Below, one piece after another: positions 39,742 through 53,300 of a stretch of 64,000 nucleotides of DNA. The notes beneath the pieces were generated by a model. It did not search any database. It had not been told where the DNA came from and worked only from the letters and a program-made list of their open reading frames with translations. Position 1 is the first letter of the stretch. The number at the start of each line of letters is the position of its first letter. A program made the translations under genes and the position numbers. This stretch comes from Trichoplax adhaerens (Eukaryota; Placozoa; Uniplacotomia; Trichoplacea; Trichoplacidae), in NCBI RefSeq assembly GCF_000150275.1, contig NW_002060955.1, forward strand, positions 689,713-753,712. Direction: 5' to 3'.

Positions 39742-41698
39742 GTTATTCGTACCCTGGACTTCATGAAATTGTATTTCAATATTAATTTAGATTATACGTG
39801 GAGTACAGACTGTAATAATCATATTATACGCAAAATCAACATAAATTATATAAACAATAGGAAAGTCGGTTGTTGACAACGCTATTCGTTTTCTTCTACT
39901 TTCACCACCCACTACCTGATTACAATTTAATAATAAAATCTATTTACTTTATGTCAATACTACCCGTATATTAATAATCGTTAAACATTGAAATCTTACT
40001 GTATAACTTTGAATTATAGTTCAATATTGCTCACCGTATAATAACCAAGTATCCAATTCTTTATTTAGTTTTTAGATGTACATGAAAACAAAGAGAAAAT
40101 GGCCATGATCTTCGACGATAATAAAGTTCGTAGATGTGATTAAAATCAGACCAAATAATAGGTTTAAAAATTTTATTCAATGAAATGATTTAAACTATTT
40201 AAATAGTTTATTAGTTGTGATAAAGATAGATATAAGGTTTTAATTCAATATTTTGTAATAAAAGAAATGAAGATTGATTTCTCAACCGCTAATGTAGTGC
40301 ATAATGGCTATTACTTTACAGAAAACTAAGACAATAAAAACTAATAGCCTTTGATCGATCTGTCATACGATTTGCTCATGATTTTATTCCTACAGGCTGG
40401 ATAAATCAACTATGATAGAAAAACAAAGATAATTTATCATTTTAATTAGGAACTAACCATGTGATGTGAACTCAGCTATGCATGGCATTTAGCCTAGTTA
40501 AAAACGGGAAGAGACTGCGCAAATTGTATGTAAACTGTTAGGGTTCATGAATTAAATTTTTCCAATAAATTAACTATGATACAAAAATTAATCCATTGCG
40601 TTTATGTAGCAAATATATATCTATGAGTCAATAATAATTTATACCCATTTATTGATGATATTTGGGCTATCTGATCGATTTTATTGCCTGATTTCTACGG
40701 ATCAGAATTATTGCAGAGCAGTAAATTACGGATTATTTAAAGTCATAGCCGTGATGAATATCAGTAATTTTATTCCTTTTCCTGTACATGCATTTATTAG
40801 AACGATTTATTAGAGCTTCCACGAATTAGCTATGACCAGGAAATGATCACTCGTAATCTTTACATCCTAGAAATTTGGCTTTAGGTGACAAAGACGTGAC
40901 TAATTATTTATTCATGATTCTTCTAACGCCACATCTTATTTCGCATAGCTTTCAGCTGGTATCATGCATTATTCTATGGCTAGACTAGTTTGACATAATT
41001 ATAATATCAATTAGATAAAATACAATTTCCTTTAAATCTTAAAAAACGCTTGTGAGAAATTATCGTTTCCCTATATTATTTCTAGACATTGTGATTATTT
41101 TTGACAAGTATTATCCCATCTGGTCTCGTACAGAACATAAGGAAAATTTTCGTGTAAACGTATCACAAGACGATTTTCCTATTCTTGTCTTTATATAACA
41201 GCGCCATTTTCCTATAAATCTAGGAAACTTTTTTCATGAGCTAATCTATTGGAGGCAACGCAATTTCTAATAAATAATTAGACAAAAATTGTAGGTCATC
41301 GCAGTTATACAAGTCTTACCTACAAAGAAACAAGTATGGAATATCGACGATGAATAGCTAATAAAGTAACATAATTGTACGAATAGTCTACAGTTATTAA
41401 TAACAAACTTTCACCATATTCTAAATACAATTATTCATTCACAGATGATACAAGAAATCTTATTATTTATTGTCTTTGCTGTATTTGCAAGACGTGCTTG
41501 ATATCTTTAAAACTTCTTTTCAATTATAATTCTGTTCGGTATAAAATGATTGTAAGAAATATGCTCATGCTATACTTTTTGTATACGAGAATACGCGTAT
41601 ACTAAGTCAAGTTTACTGAGTAGGCATTTTATAAAGTGAAGCAGGTCAGATGGCAACTTTATAAAAAAGATATCTAATTGATCATAATTATTGTCTAA

Positions 41699-41912
41699 AG
41701 TCACTAAGAATGTTTATAAAATTACCTTCAAAAAAATATTTTATAAATTAACTATCGACTTTTTTGTAATTTTACAAAATTACCATCCAATTGATTGTTT
41801 TATAAAGTCACTAAGAACGCTTATAAAATCGTCTATGAAAAAAATATGTTTCATAAATTAGCTATTAACTTCTTAGTAACATGTCAAATTGAATGGTTAT
41901 TTTATGAATTGT
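41699..41912. repeat. Diverged two-copy tandem repeat of ~107 bp
   Basis: Two successive units begin AGTCACTAAGAA at 41699 and 41806 and share CTTATAAAAT, CAAAAAAATAT, TTTATAAATTA and AACTATCGACTTTTTTGTAA-like segments at matching offsets, with moderate divergence. The surrounding 41640-41960 is rich in TTTATAAA words. Confidence 0.65.
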
Positions 41913-43238
41913 AAAGACGACCTGATTTACTTTTCAAAATAATGACAGACTTGGTTATTTTATAACACGACTAGTTATCTCTTTAATATTAGCAATGATT
42001 TAATGACTTTATACAATAGTTTATTACTTTGTTAAATTATTGGCTTAGTGAATTTGACCTAGCATATATATTATATCGTACTTATATTAAATTTTAAAGA
42101 GGTATTTGCTCGACAGCAAAATAAGGGTACGCTACATTCATGTGACAGAATCCCGTTTTAGAAATAAAAATTCAAGCCATTATCTAGTGAAGTATTATAT
42201 AATAAATTCTTAATGACCTTTTACTATAATTCTTATAAGTTTATTTGTGCCAGACTAGAAAATGAGACGGTCACAATTGCTGCAAATTTAACGGAATTAT
42301 CACTTTAAGGTAGATTAGTGAGCCTTAACTGTTTTTCTTCAAGTTGATTTTAGAAATTAAGCCTCTATTAAAGTGATGAAAATGTAAGCAGTATCTTAAA
42401 GTAGGAGTCTTACACTCAAGTATTTCCCACTAGGTTAGATACCTTATCATATAGTAAATATGTGTAATACTGCGGTAGTAATAATGTCAGAATTATAAAA
42501 AAAGCTGACTAATAATAAATGTTACGACTTAAGCGCTTTTCATGTTACAAGTTATGATAAAAGTTTCAGCTTACGGTATCATGATTAAAACATCAAATAA
42601 AGGACGACAATAGTAGAGACTAGATCAAATAAATTAATAACTTTTATTTTAATTATGATATTTTATTTAATTAATTAAATCTTTTGCAACAGTATTCTTT
42701 GCAGTCAAAATATACCAGTAATTTCGTGGACATAATTGCCAGATATACAGCTATATACGAATTTAAAATACTTCCACAAATGCAAATCTACAGTATAATT
42801 GTAAAATGATGCAAATCTATGATTTACGGCACTTTTCACAATTAAGCTATAAATTTAAATTTTTATTATGGCCGTCATTATATAAATATCAATTAAGCTA
42901 TTATTAGCATTATTTGAAAATGTTCGGGTATATCACAAGCAAAGAATATAGATAGCGCAAGAATTGGACAAAATGTAAATATCTGCAGCTGCTTTAACAT
43001 TTGAAATTAAACATTTTATCAGCAGCCTTGGAGACTGTCAAGCCTACAGCAAGATTTGCACGATGCATATATGTTTACTGTTCACATTTTTATGCGTGTT
43101 TACGCAAACCTGAAAGTATAGCTAAGCTTGATAAACAGCAGGGCCAATGTTCAGCAAATCATAAAAACGACAGCCGATATTGCTCTTTAACGTGAGACAA
43201 AGCTTAAATTATTTTCACGATTATTATATTATACGAAA

Positions 43239-44373
43239 TTAATAGGTTTTAGAAATATTGGAAGGTAAAGTATAATCTGAAAGATTATATTTCATCTTGA
43301 TGTCAGATACTGTACTAACAGGAGCGACCGTACTTGTAGATTTTCCCATTCTCGGCTTAAAAAATGCGTCTTTAAAGACCTGCGTTGCAATCGTATAAAT
43401 GACAGGATTCATTGCCGAATTTAATGGAAGCACAAACACCGCTATCCAAGCAATTGTTTCACGAGGTACATGGATTTTAAACAATGCTAAGAAAGTAATG
43501 GCAATGATAGGTAACCAACAGCACAAGTTAGTACCGATGACTAGGATCATTTTAACTGTTACAACACGATCTTGTCTAGCACTTCTATGACTCATCACCT
43601 TTCTGGTTTTTAACTTAATCATAAGAGCTAAATAAGCTAGCAAAATAAACATGCAAGCAATTAGATTGACAACGGTAATAACGCTAATGGAATATTGCCA
43701 ACCTGTACCATCGACTTGATTAGAAAAGTGGAAAGGCAGGCAAACACTTGATCGTCCATAGAAATTTCTGAAATATGGAATACCAGGTAGTAATGGTATA
43801 CCAATGGTTACAATAACGATTAGCCAACCCCAAAAGATTGCCTTTCTAGCGGTAGATAAATTAATTCGATAAGGGCTATATGGACTGATAATGCATATCA
43901 GTCGGTCGACAGTGATGGCGGTCAAAATATATACGGACATTTGGCAAGATAACGTGGCTAAAAATCCAGCAAAGTGACAGAGTGGACTCTTCCTCCAATA
44001 ATCATCATAATGGCTATATTTCTTACGGTAATAGATATCGGTTGATCCAATGATGATCAAGTAAATTGCCATCATTAAATCTGCAATTGCCAGTGCATCT
44101 ACAAATAGAACGTTTACAGATTCAGCATTACCCATAAAAAATGTTACCAGTTTTCGAAAATAAGATTGTTCAGCCATGGAATTTTTATTTTGATGCTTTA
44201 ATCTCCATATTAGTACAAACAAGTTGCCAACTAGGGCAATAATTCCTACAATCCATATTGATGCTCTTAAAATTGTATTGGCCATAAGATCAGCGCAGTT
44301 GGAAATAACATTAAAGGGTGGAAGGCATGTTTGTGCAGTCGCTATACAACAAAATGAGTAATGACTGGTAACC
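43239..44373 (-). other. Last receptor exon: LGR hinge plus seven-transmembrane domain
   Basis: The exon starts after an acceptor at 44374-44375 and continues a phase-2 codon from the last LRR exon. It opens with the hinge TSHYSFCC ... [16 protein letters not shown], whose cysteine spacing is that of LGR and relaxin receptors. The conserved lead-in [16 protein letters not shown] forms TM1. Later landmarks: [10 protein letters not shown] (TM2), a cysteine before TM3 (SPLCHF), TVDRL in place of E/DRY at the end of TM3, CWLP in TM6, and [13 protein letters not shown] (NPxxY) in TM7. An ATG at 44285 opens a 348-codon ORF, but the in-frame hinge upstream shows it is internal to a larger coding region. 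The intracellular tail is short (~45 residues), serine/threonine-rich and without a C-terminal cysteine. Confidence 0.9.
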
Positions 44374-47300
44374 CTGTAGCAGGAAAGGGTAGAATTACAT
44401 TTTTATCGGTATTGCTAAAAAATGGTTATAAGGTTATATGATTGTCACGGTACGCCGTTACTAATTAAGTAACTGTAAATTAATGAATGCTTATGAATAG
44501 ATAAGATAAGGTTATGTGCTATGTTTTAATGCGCTTGTAGCTGATAATAGGATGGTAGAAATGAGATAAAATAGAAGTTGTTAGCTGTTAATTTACTGTA
44601 GGTTTATAAGGTGTGTTAATCTCTAAAAATTGAGCTGTATATGGACGAAGGTTAAGCGTCTTAACACCTGATAGCTTGTAGCTATCTAAATCTGAGAATA
44701 TCGACATGTATATTTAGTAATGGTATTATACTAATTAATGTAACTTATAAAGCATGAATTCTCACTCGTTAATATTGGGATTCACTGTAGAAACCTATTT
44801 AAGCGCGTGTGTTTGTAGAATAAAGTAAGTAATTGCTTAAGAAACGGCAAGACTCATATCGTGAAGAATAGTGTAATAATTAGTCAGTTGTCTGTGGAGA
44901 TCAGCCGAGAAATCGAGTTCTCAAATACTTCTCTCATAGAAACTGAAAGTACTGGGAGAAATAGCCCAAGTTTTAAGTAACTACACTAGAGTTCTTTACT
45001 TTCCTTTGCCACAAGTGAGGGTTGTGACAATGATGGAACACTATCGCGGTAGCTTACTGTAATTAATATCATTATAATGTTGAATATTTTAGTAATGTAT
45101 GGGGGTATGATCGTGATAATGTTTACAATATCCAGTAATAACTTACAATAGGGAAAGATTTAAACCAACAAATGGTTGAGTTGCAGTAATTTCGATGTTA
45201 TTTCCTTGCAAATACCTATGCCCACATTTTGAGCGGTTATGGTTATATTACAATGTTCGAAAGAAGTTATCCACCAGCGCTAAAAACTTTTATTTCTTTA
45301 CCGTACTCTATATCATCTTATTAAATAAGAATCATGATATTGAAATATTCAGACATCACTGGTCAACTTACAGTGTACGCAAAGAATTTTTCAAGCCAGC
45401 AAATGTGAAATCAGTCAAAGACTTGATTCGGTTCATGGATAAATCCCTGCAATGTACGCTTCATTTTATTAATAAAAGATTTTTAGTCATAGAAAATGTA
45501 AGTTCGGCCACGGTTACGCTTACAATTGTTTTAGATGTTTTAAACTTTGAAAGCATTTATCTGGTATGGAAGTAAAATTATTGTTGGATAGTATTCTATA
45601 AATGAAGGAGAGTAGTGCATTATTTTAATAGCAGAATTATCATGGAAATTTTTCAGTAAAAGTTAAAAAAATGGAGCGCATTAGTTTATTTTTGAAGTGA
45701 GAAAATATCTCTTACAGGGTCATTAATAGCGGGGAGTCTTCGAATTGAGCGCATTCAAGCAGATTTAATAAATTACCGCTTAAATCCCTGATAATACAAA
45801 TTTAAATCAGTATTAGCTATTGCTGCGCTAATTAAATAAAGATAGAATAATATTTTAAATTCTGAAAATCTTCAGTTCTGATCGAATCCGTATAATACTT
45901 CCGTTTTGGAATTTTTCATAAAACAGTAATAAAACTTTTGTAAATAGCTTTCATTATCAATGCGATTATATAGGCTCCATATAGTTATTCATTACTGACG
46001 TTAAATACAGTATAAATGGATAAATCTTTTTATGACGACTTTCTTGTAATTGAATGATTAGTTGATATAGTTATATTTCTATTAAACGTTTTAAGGATTG
46101 CGTAGCTCTGATATCTTCTTTCTAACGGGGTTATAATCATTTTAGCAAAGGAGATATATATCATATTTTAACTACTTACAAGACTAACAGGGGCTGATGA
46201 TCAGTTAAGATCCCTTTAATAGATGATAAGGATTGCTTACTTAAATTCCTATATGCAAGTAACAGTAAAAAAGGTTAGGTATAATTATGATAATCTTGCT
46301 TTAGTCACAACTTAAAGATCAACTTACAAGAGAATAAAATGCTTAGAATTAATTGCGGAGCCACTAAATTGCTCAATGGTATTATTTTCGAGATACCTAA
46401 TTTGATAGGTATAAATATAGATAGCTCAATATAGATGAAACAAAAAATATCACTTTATCCCATTAAATCGTAATACTGCCAAATATTATTAAAATTATAT
46501 CAGTTGCATCAATTACATACAGAGATCTTAAATTCGGTAAGGCAGTATCATTTCCACTTTTGTAGAAAGATTTTATTTGATTACTGTTTAAATTGCTAAA
46601 ACAAGCAAGATTAAATAAATACCAATGGCTTTAAACGTGAGTAAAGTTAAGCAATTCAGTGAAAATCGTAGGTAAAGAATTAAAGACATAATGTCATTTA
46701 TTTTGTAGACTTTTAAAAGTTAAAAATAGTCTCTGCTAACAGTGAATATAAAAATTTTAGGGATTGAAAGACACTTGTATCTATCTTGTTAATCCTGTTT
46801 GAACTTAAATCTCTGCAACAGAAATATTTCATATTAATGATAGGCCTGTATACATTTATGGTTGGAGGTTGTATTGATGTTACAAATTCTAAGTACTGTG
46901 GAATTAATAATCAAAGGGCTATGACAAACACGATCTTACAAAAATCCAAGCTGGTTAAGATGGATAAAATCATTCTTTTTTAAAGTCACCAAATGATTCC
47001 CTTTCAAAATACTGCATTATGACGAAAACATGATTCACTAGATATTCTAGCTAATTAGATTCTAAATCCTGATATCAAAGCTCTTAGGTTAAAGGCATGC
47101 TTTTGATGAAAAGAAGGATGCTATTCAAAGCGATATTAACTCACAGTTGCTTAATTGTACTTGGTATATCTGGTATATGATCATAATTGGCATAGCTACA
47201 GTCAATAATGTAATCTCGGCACTTACACCTTTCTTGACATTTAAATTTGGCTATCAAGTACAGTTGTATCATTAGTAATAATATCTATACAATTACTATT

Positions 47301-50300
47301 ATTATTTTTGGATAGTCATGCATATCCTTACGACATTGCATCTCATCCCAGCCATTTTCACAGTCAGATTTGCCGTTGCAAACGCTATTCCAGTTTATAT
47401 AGTGGCCATTTCTACATTGAAACAGCTCATTATTTAAGGCTGATCCTGTAAACAAATAATAGTCTAAAATTTATAAACCATTAAAAATGTTTGTTTCTTC
47501 TACATGGAAAATTTAAACCGCTTACACAACCAGCATTAGTACTTTAAAGTTATCATAGTCCCGTAAATTCTATTGTTGATTTCGGCAAAACTTACTGATA
47601 TGTACAGTATTGTAAAAAAATAAGTAATTACAATTATAAAGTAAGTTAAATGAGCATGTGAAATTTAATATTAATATGTAATCGTAAGTAACTCTTAATA
47701 TGACTGTGTAAGATTTCACTAAGTGAGACGGTATAGCCTACATCATAGCCCTAAACTTAGCTAGAGAAATTCGCATAATCTGATGGCATATTATGTTATT
47801 ATCGGAAGCATATAAGTACAGGTTGATAAATAAAAAGATTAATTTTTACCAGATACTCATTGAGTAATAATCGTAAAATAATAACATAGATACATAGCAC
47901 TTACTACACATCTTAGCTTGAGAATCATCTTTACATTCATAAAGCGTTGTACATCGCCCAGTTAGCGGAACACATTCTCCGCTATCACATTTGTACTCTG
48001 ATTTTAAACAAGTTACATTACCTATATGATAGCAATAGAGGTATGCTAAAATATCTACCACAATTATAACATCACATACACAATTAATACAATATTGAAT
48101 AATGTCCTCGATAGAGTGATAACTAGAATTAATATTAAAATTTTTACCACATATATATTCATCTGAATGATCTTGGCAATCATTGATCCCATTGCAACGT
48201 TTACTGTGTTGGATACATTCTCCTGTAAAGCAAGTAAAATTATCACCTTGGCACCGTTCATACAAGGTTGAAATCTGATAGAATCCAATGAAACCAGTTG
48301 CCGATGATTGTCGTTTCCTTGAACGAAAATGAATTAGCATATTATTAGATGTCGACTTAATTTCTTTTGGTATTTCTTTGCCGCAAAATTGCCCTATAGT
48401 TGGCGATGATCGCTGTGGTCCATCGTAAACGAGCAAATATTCAATACTACAACTAGGCGATTCTGGGATATAAAATCGTTGTAATGACAGAATGATTTGA
48501 TTGCCCGGGGGTACAGTAATCTTATAGGAGCATTCCGAATTTGGTGGGTAGGAATTGGGATATCCATAGGATTTGATTACTCCTTGAATTTTTTGGAAAC
48601 GATGATTACACGTTGTTGTGTTGATATTTCCAAGATCTAAATTTAAGATGATTAACGTTTTGTAAATATTTTAGTATATTCTACTGTAAAAGAAACTGTA
48701 ATTATAACAAGAATAGAAAAATTTATAGAACTACAATTATTTTTTATAATTTGAAGCCTGATGAAGATACAGACGTGTCGATATTGTGATAAACAGCTAA
48801 GATAAGATAGTGATCGACTTAACACGGTAAGGTAATTATAAATGTAAATCTATACTGGTATAGTAACTAATACATTGGTTAAGTAAATATCTACGGTACC
48901 GCAATTAATTTCATCCGTGTTATCAACGCAATCTGTATTTCCATCGCACTGAAGAGAATCAGCGAAACATGTTCCATCTTTACACATCTGGCTGTAGGTT
49001 GAGCAAGAGTGATAAACTGGACAAATTTTATAATCAGAAGAGTTGTTAATCATTAACTTATCAATTATAGAGACAAAAAAGTACAAAACATTAACTAATA
49101 ATTGTCTGGTGTAGAGCCTACGGGTCAATATCATGCTAGCAGATATCTTATTACCTTTGCTACTGATATAATCTACGTAAAAGTAGCTGTTAAAGAGTGC
49201 CACAGGCTCAAAAATAATTAAAACTTTGGATTTACTAGTTCTGATTTTGGTCAATTGAATTCTGTTGTACAATTTTTGTATAGTTTCATCGAATTCATTT
49301 AGTCCACTTTTGATTACTAAAGATCCACCAGGTACATTTCCGTGCAGTGTTAATGAAACCTGATAACCTCCAGGTACTGTTATAAGAAAGTGTCGTTTCC
49401 CAACGCCAAAATAATAATCCGGATATCCAGGTGATTTTATTGTGCCATTCAAATTCGTAAAAGTTTCTTGCATAACTGAAAAGTAAGAACATGCATACAA
49501 TAAAGTTCAAAGATGAGTGCCTACTCTTCTTTAATTCTCATATGATATTTGTAAAATAGAGAACTTGAAAGGTTTATATTAAATTTATCATTTGCAAGCT
49601 ATCGATGTCCTACATTTAAAGCGAAATTTGATCGTTTTAGCCGGCAATCATTTCGAAAAGATTTGAAATGATTGTTTACGAGTACGAAATATGTCAAAAT
49701 TTATTGATTACAATACATTCAAATTAGTTATACTAATCATATATAAAGCTGATTGCCTTTACATCAAGATGATATTGACATTGTGGCGACTATTTTGAAA
49801 AGTTATATTAAAGTAAGCGGAATAATGTAAAATTACCTACGATAAGAAACTCATTATCGTATGCTATATCTTAATGAAGCTAATTTATGTAGAATTACAT
49901 TATCATTTTAGCTTAAATTACTTGGTAATCTTTTATATCGACCATAAAATCGTAACGGTTCGTTGTTGGAATATGACCTAAATGTTAATGCAAATTTTCC
50001 TCCAGACAAATAAATTGGAGCTGGATTAGAGCTACCACATATTTGAACTGGCTTATCGTTTACTTTTGCGACAGATAGATAACTTTGATTACAAGGAAAG
50101 TTCTCTAATTGAGTTTTCTTTCCAGCATCAAATAGTTGAAATTTGATCATGATAGTTTCATTTTCTGGAATGGCGACATCATAGCTGCAGTAGATCATTC
50201 CTTGATAATACTTAGGATAATCAGGTGAAGAAATATCGCCGTCGTTGTCGAAAGTATACTTAGGACATTGTTGCAGAACTAATTGCAATAAAATCAATTT

Positions 50301-53300
50301 ATTTTTTATCTTCAAAAAGTAGCGTAATTACGTTTCGTTAAAATAAAATGATACAGAGCTATTAAATGGCTGTTTCTAATCTGTATTAGGAACGCTATTA
50401 AATATTAACTAACTACAATTCTTACTTGCATCTGTGGTGTAAAAGATTATAAAACCTCTACCGGTAACAGATAAATCCGAATGAAATTGAATTACTGTAT
50501 GCAGACTTGGAATTCGAAAAGGGTTCCAATACTGCTTGGAGCCACACAAAGTAGTAACATGATCTTGCGAAATATTGAATCGAACAAAATCATAACTGCA
50601 CAATCTTGAATATTCTAACGAGAGAAATTCGAAAAATAGGAGTAAGCTTTCACTTTTATTTCTATAACTAATATCGATGTTGTATAAGCAGTCCATGGAA
50701 TATGGATATTTGTTAGGGTAACGAGGTGAGACAATGCTTCCAAGTTGAGCATCCAAAGATTGGCGACATAACATTTGCCCTATAGATTAAGAGATATTAA
50801 TTCTGCTGTTGACAAGACTATCTAAAAACCCTTATTGATTTATTATGCATATAGTATAGCATGCACCATATAAGTACGGCAGCGACAATTAAAAGTCACA
50901 AAACTATACCTGTTTTGAAAGATATCTTATAGCCTTTATAGGAATACAAGCTATCTGATGAAAATTTGATTAATATCTCATTCGTAGCACTTTCCAGAGT
51001 GATTGGTTGGCCATAAATATCTCCGCAGTAAAGTATCCGTTCTACTTTATTAAATTTAGGATTTAAAATCGTGAGTACGTCAGTGGCACATTGATGATTA
51101 TAAGATGATTGCAATTGAAGATCTTCAATAGTTATACTAATAGTGTAGCCAGAATCAACTCTCAGCAAGTACGCACAGCGCAAGTTGTTAGGATAAGGTT
51201 GGGGATAATTAGGTGAAGTAATATAGCCATTACTTGCTTGAATAGATACGGAGCAGTTTGCTGAATATTCTAGAAAAATGAAATACGCGTATGCTCGAAG
51301 ATATCAAGTAATGTGTCATGTTCCGTTATTTATTTCTAATGTAATGACTAACGTTAGTATTATATCATTATAAGGATTTAGATATGGTTCTTTATATGGT
51401 GCTATGGTCTTAAATTAGTAATCTGTATTTAAATATGACGACATAAATAGACAATATTTAAGGCTGTGTAGGCTAAGAGGTACAGAGAGCTAGCGTAGAT
51501 TTATTGATTAGATTTGATCTTCTTATTCGTTAGTGACACATTGGACGTGATTTAGTTTCATGTCCAGCTACTTGCTGATAACTTCCGAATTTAACTCAAT
51601 AAATTAAATATTTTAATGGATATATAAGTTAGGTCATTATTGATTACTAAATCTCAACATAATGCATTATAAGTTAGCGAAAGTATCTATTTACAGCAAT
51701 TTTGGACTGCATCTTGTTATTAATAAAATTGTAAAATTGAATTTAGGATTATTCAGCTTAACTTGGTATTAAGTGTTAACTTATTCTACAGTGAATAAGA
51801 AGTATAGTGAGTTATAAGTAATGAGATCCATTTCATTATCCCTAGCATAATTAATAACAACTTTACAATATCATATGAGTCTCTCTCATATAAAAACAGA
51901 TCTGAATACTATAATGTAGTTCAAATTTCATTCAAAAATTTTAATATGATATTTTTTCTTGCGGTTACTTGATATTTCCTAGATAATCGTAGGCATTAAC
52001 TGTTAAATTTTAAAACTATAAACCACATACTATTCAACTGCTTGAGTTACTATTAATTTTAATTAAACGATACCGTAATACATCTCTACATCGTGGTATT
52101 TTAAGCTGGTAAATTCAACTAAATGCTAGTATATATTGATTGGAGATTCAAATAAGCGCGACATTATTTTGATATCCACAACAGGAAGGCGCATCAGAAA
52201 GTCGTTTAAGGAACTTTAAACTAATAATAATACTTATAATTTCCTTCTTACCACAATCTAGTTCATCTGTCCAGTCATAGCAGTCATATTTACCATTACA
52301 GACAACAGCATTAGGAACACACATTTCAATCGAAGCACATGAGAAATAGTTTTCCAGACATACAGTATTATCGTCTGTGTCTTGAAAAATTGGGTAAAAT
52401 TACAGTATTTCAAATCAATGGTGAGTTTAATCATTAGCGAATATTTTTTCAGCACGATTTAATTAATATTGTTATGTTTAATTAATTTATGAAGTGAAAT
52501 ACTAACTTGAAAAGTATCAGCTATAGAAATTATCGGGTTAGTTGTTAAAATTTTCAATTTATACAGCCATTGCCGATATAATTTAAGATGAATTATGGTT
52601 AAATCTTTATAAATTAAAATTGAGCTATTTTATACACTCAGTATGATATTCTAGCTATATGGGCTACTGCTATATCGGTAAATTTTGCAAATAAAAATGG
52701 GGAAGATTGATTATTGCCTTGTCTCTTACTTCCTATTTAGAGTTACTTGATGAATATTAGATAATTTCGTAGCATAGTCTAGAATAATCTTATCTAAAGT
52801 ACCTAATACTTTCCGAAAGCTGGCTTTCAATTTAACATATTCAATTGTAGAGCCCACATTATAGCGAATTCGAAGAAAATTAGCTTGAGATATAGCTGGC
52901 CATGGAGTCTCTTGGCGGCACAAGGATAGAGTGTGAGAACTATTGTCTTGATTTAGATAAATTGTAAATGTAGGATTGTTGCAAGTTAACTTTGCAATGC
53001 ATAGTAGGAAAGATAATAAAACTTTACTTTCATCATCTACTAAAATAATGTAATTAATTTCTTCATTGCGTTGCAAAACATCAGGGGTTTCAATAATTCC
53101 ATAGTCTTGATCTATAAAAGTAATTACTTTTTTGTATTTTTTAACTGAAAGAAATTGATATTTAATTATTAGTTATATCTCGATTGATATGTATTGAAAT
53201 TATCGATTCTTGGACATTTTGTATGAGCATAGTCTTTCAGTTTATATCAAAACTTCATGAGATAAAGGAATAGAGCTGTAAATTTGAAATATAGTTTTAA

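Larger units (their letters stand above)
37860..43238. other. Non-coding region between the SH3 gene and the receptor gene
   Basis: About 5.4 kb with no supported gene. It should contain the SH3-gene promoter near 37.9-38.5 kb and the receptor 3' untranslated region just below 43239. Two small tandem duplications inside it are listed separately. ORFs at 38497-38718 and 43001-43195 have no domain or splice support. Confidence 0.5.

Noticed and set aside
43239-44285. A complete stand-alone 348-residue GPCR starting at the ATG at 44285
   Set aside because: The reading frame continues upstream through the cysteine hinge to an acceptor at 44375, and the phase matches the last LRR exon, so the ATG is internal.
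45195-45575. 126-codon plus-strand ORF
   Set aside because: It is antisense to LRR exons 6-8 of the receptor, which explain the sequence better.
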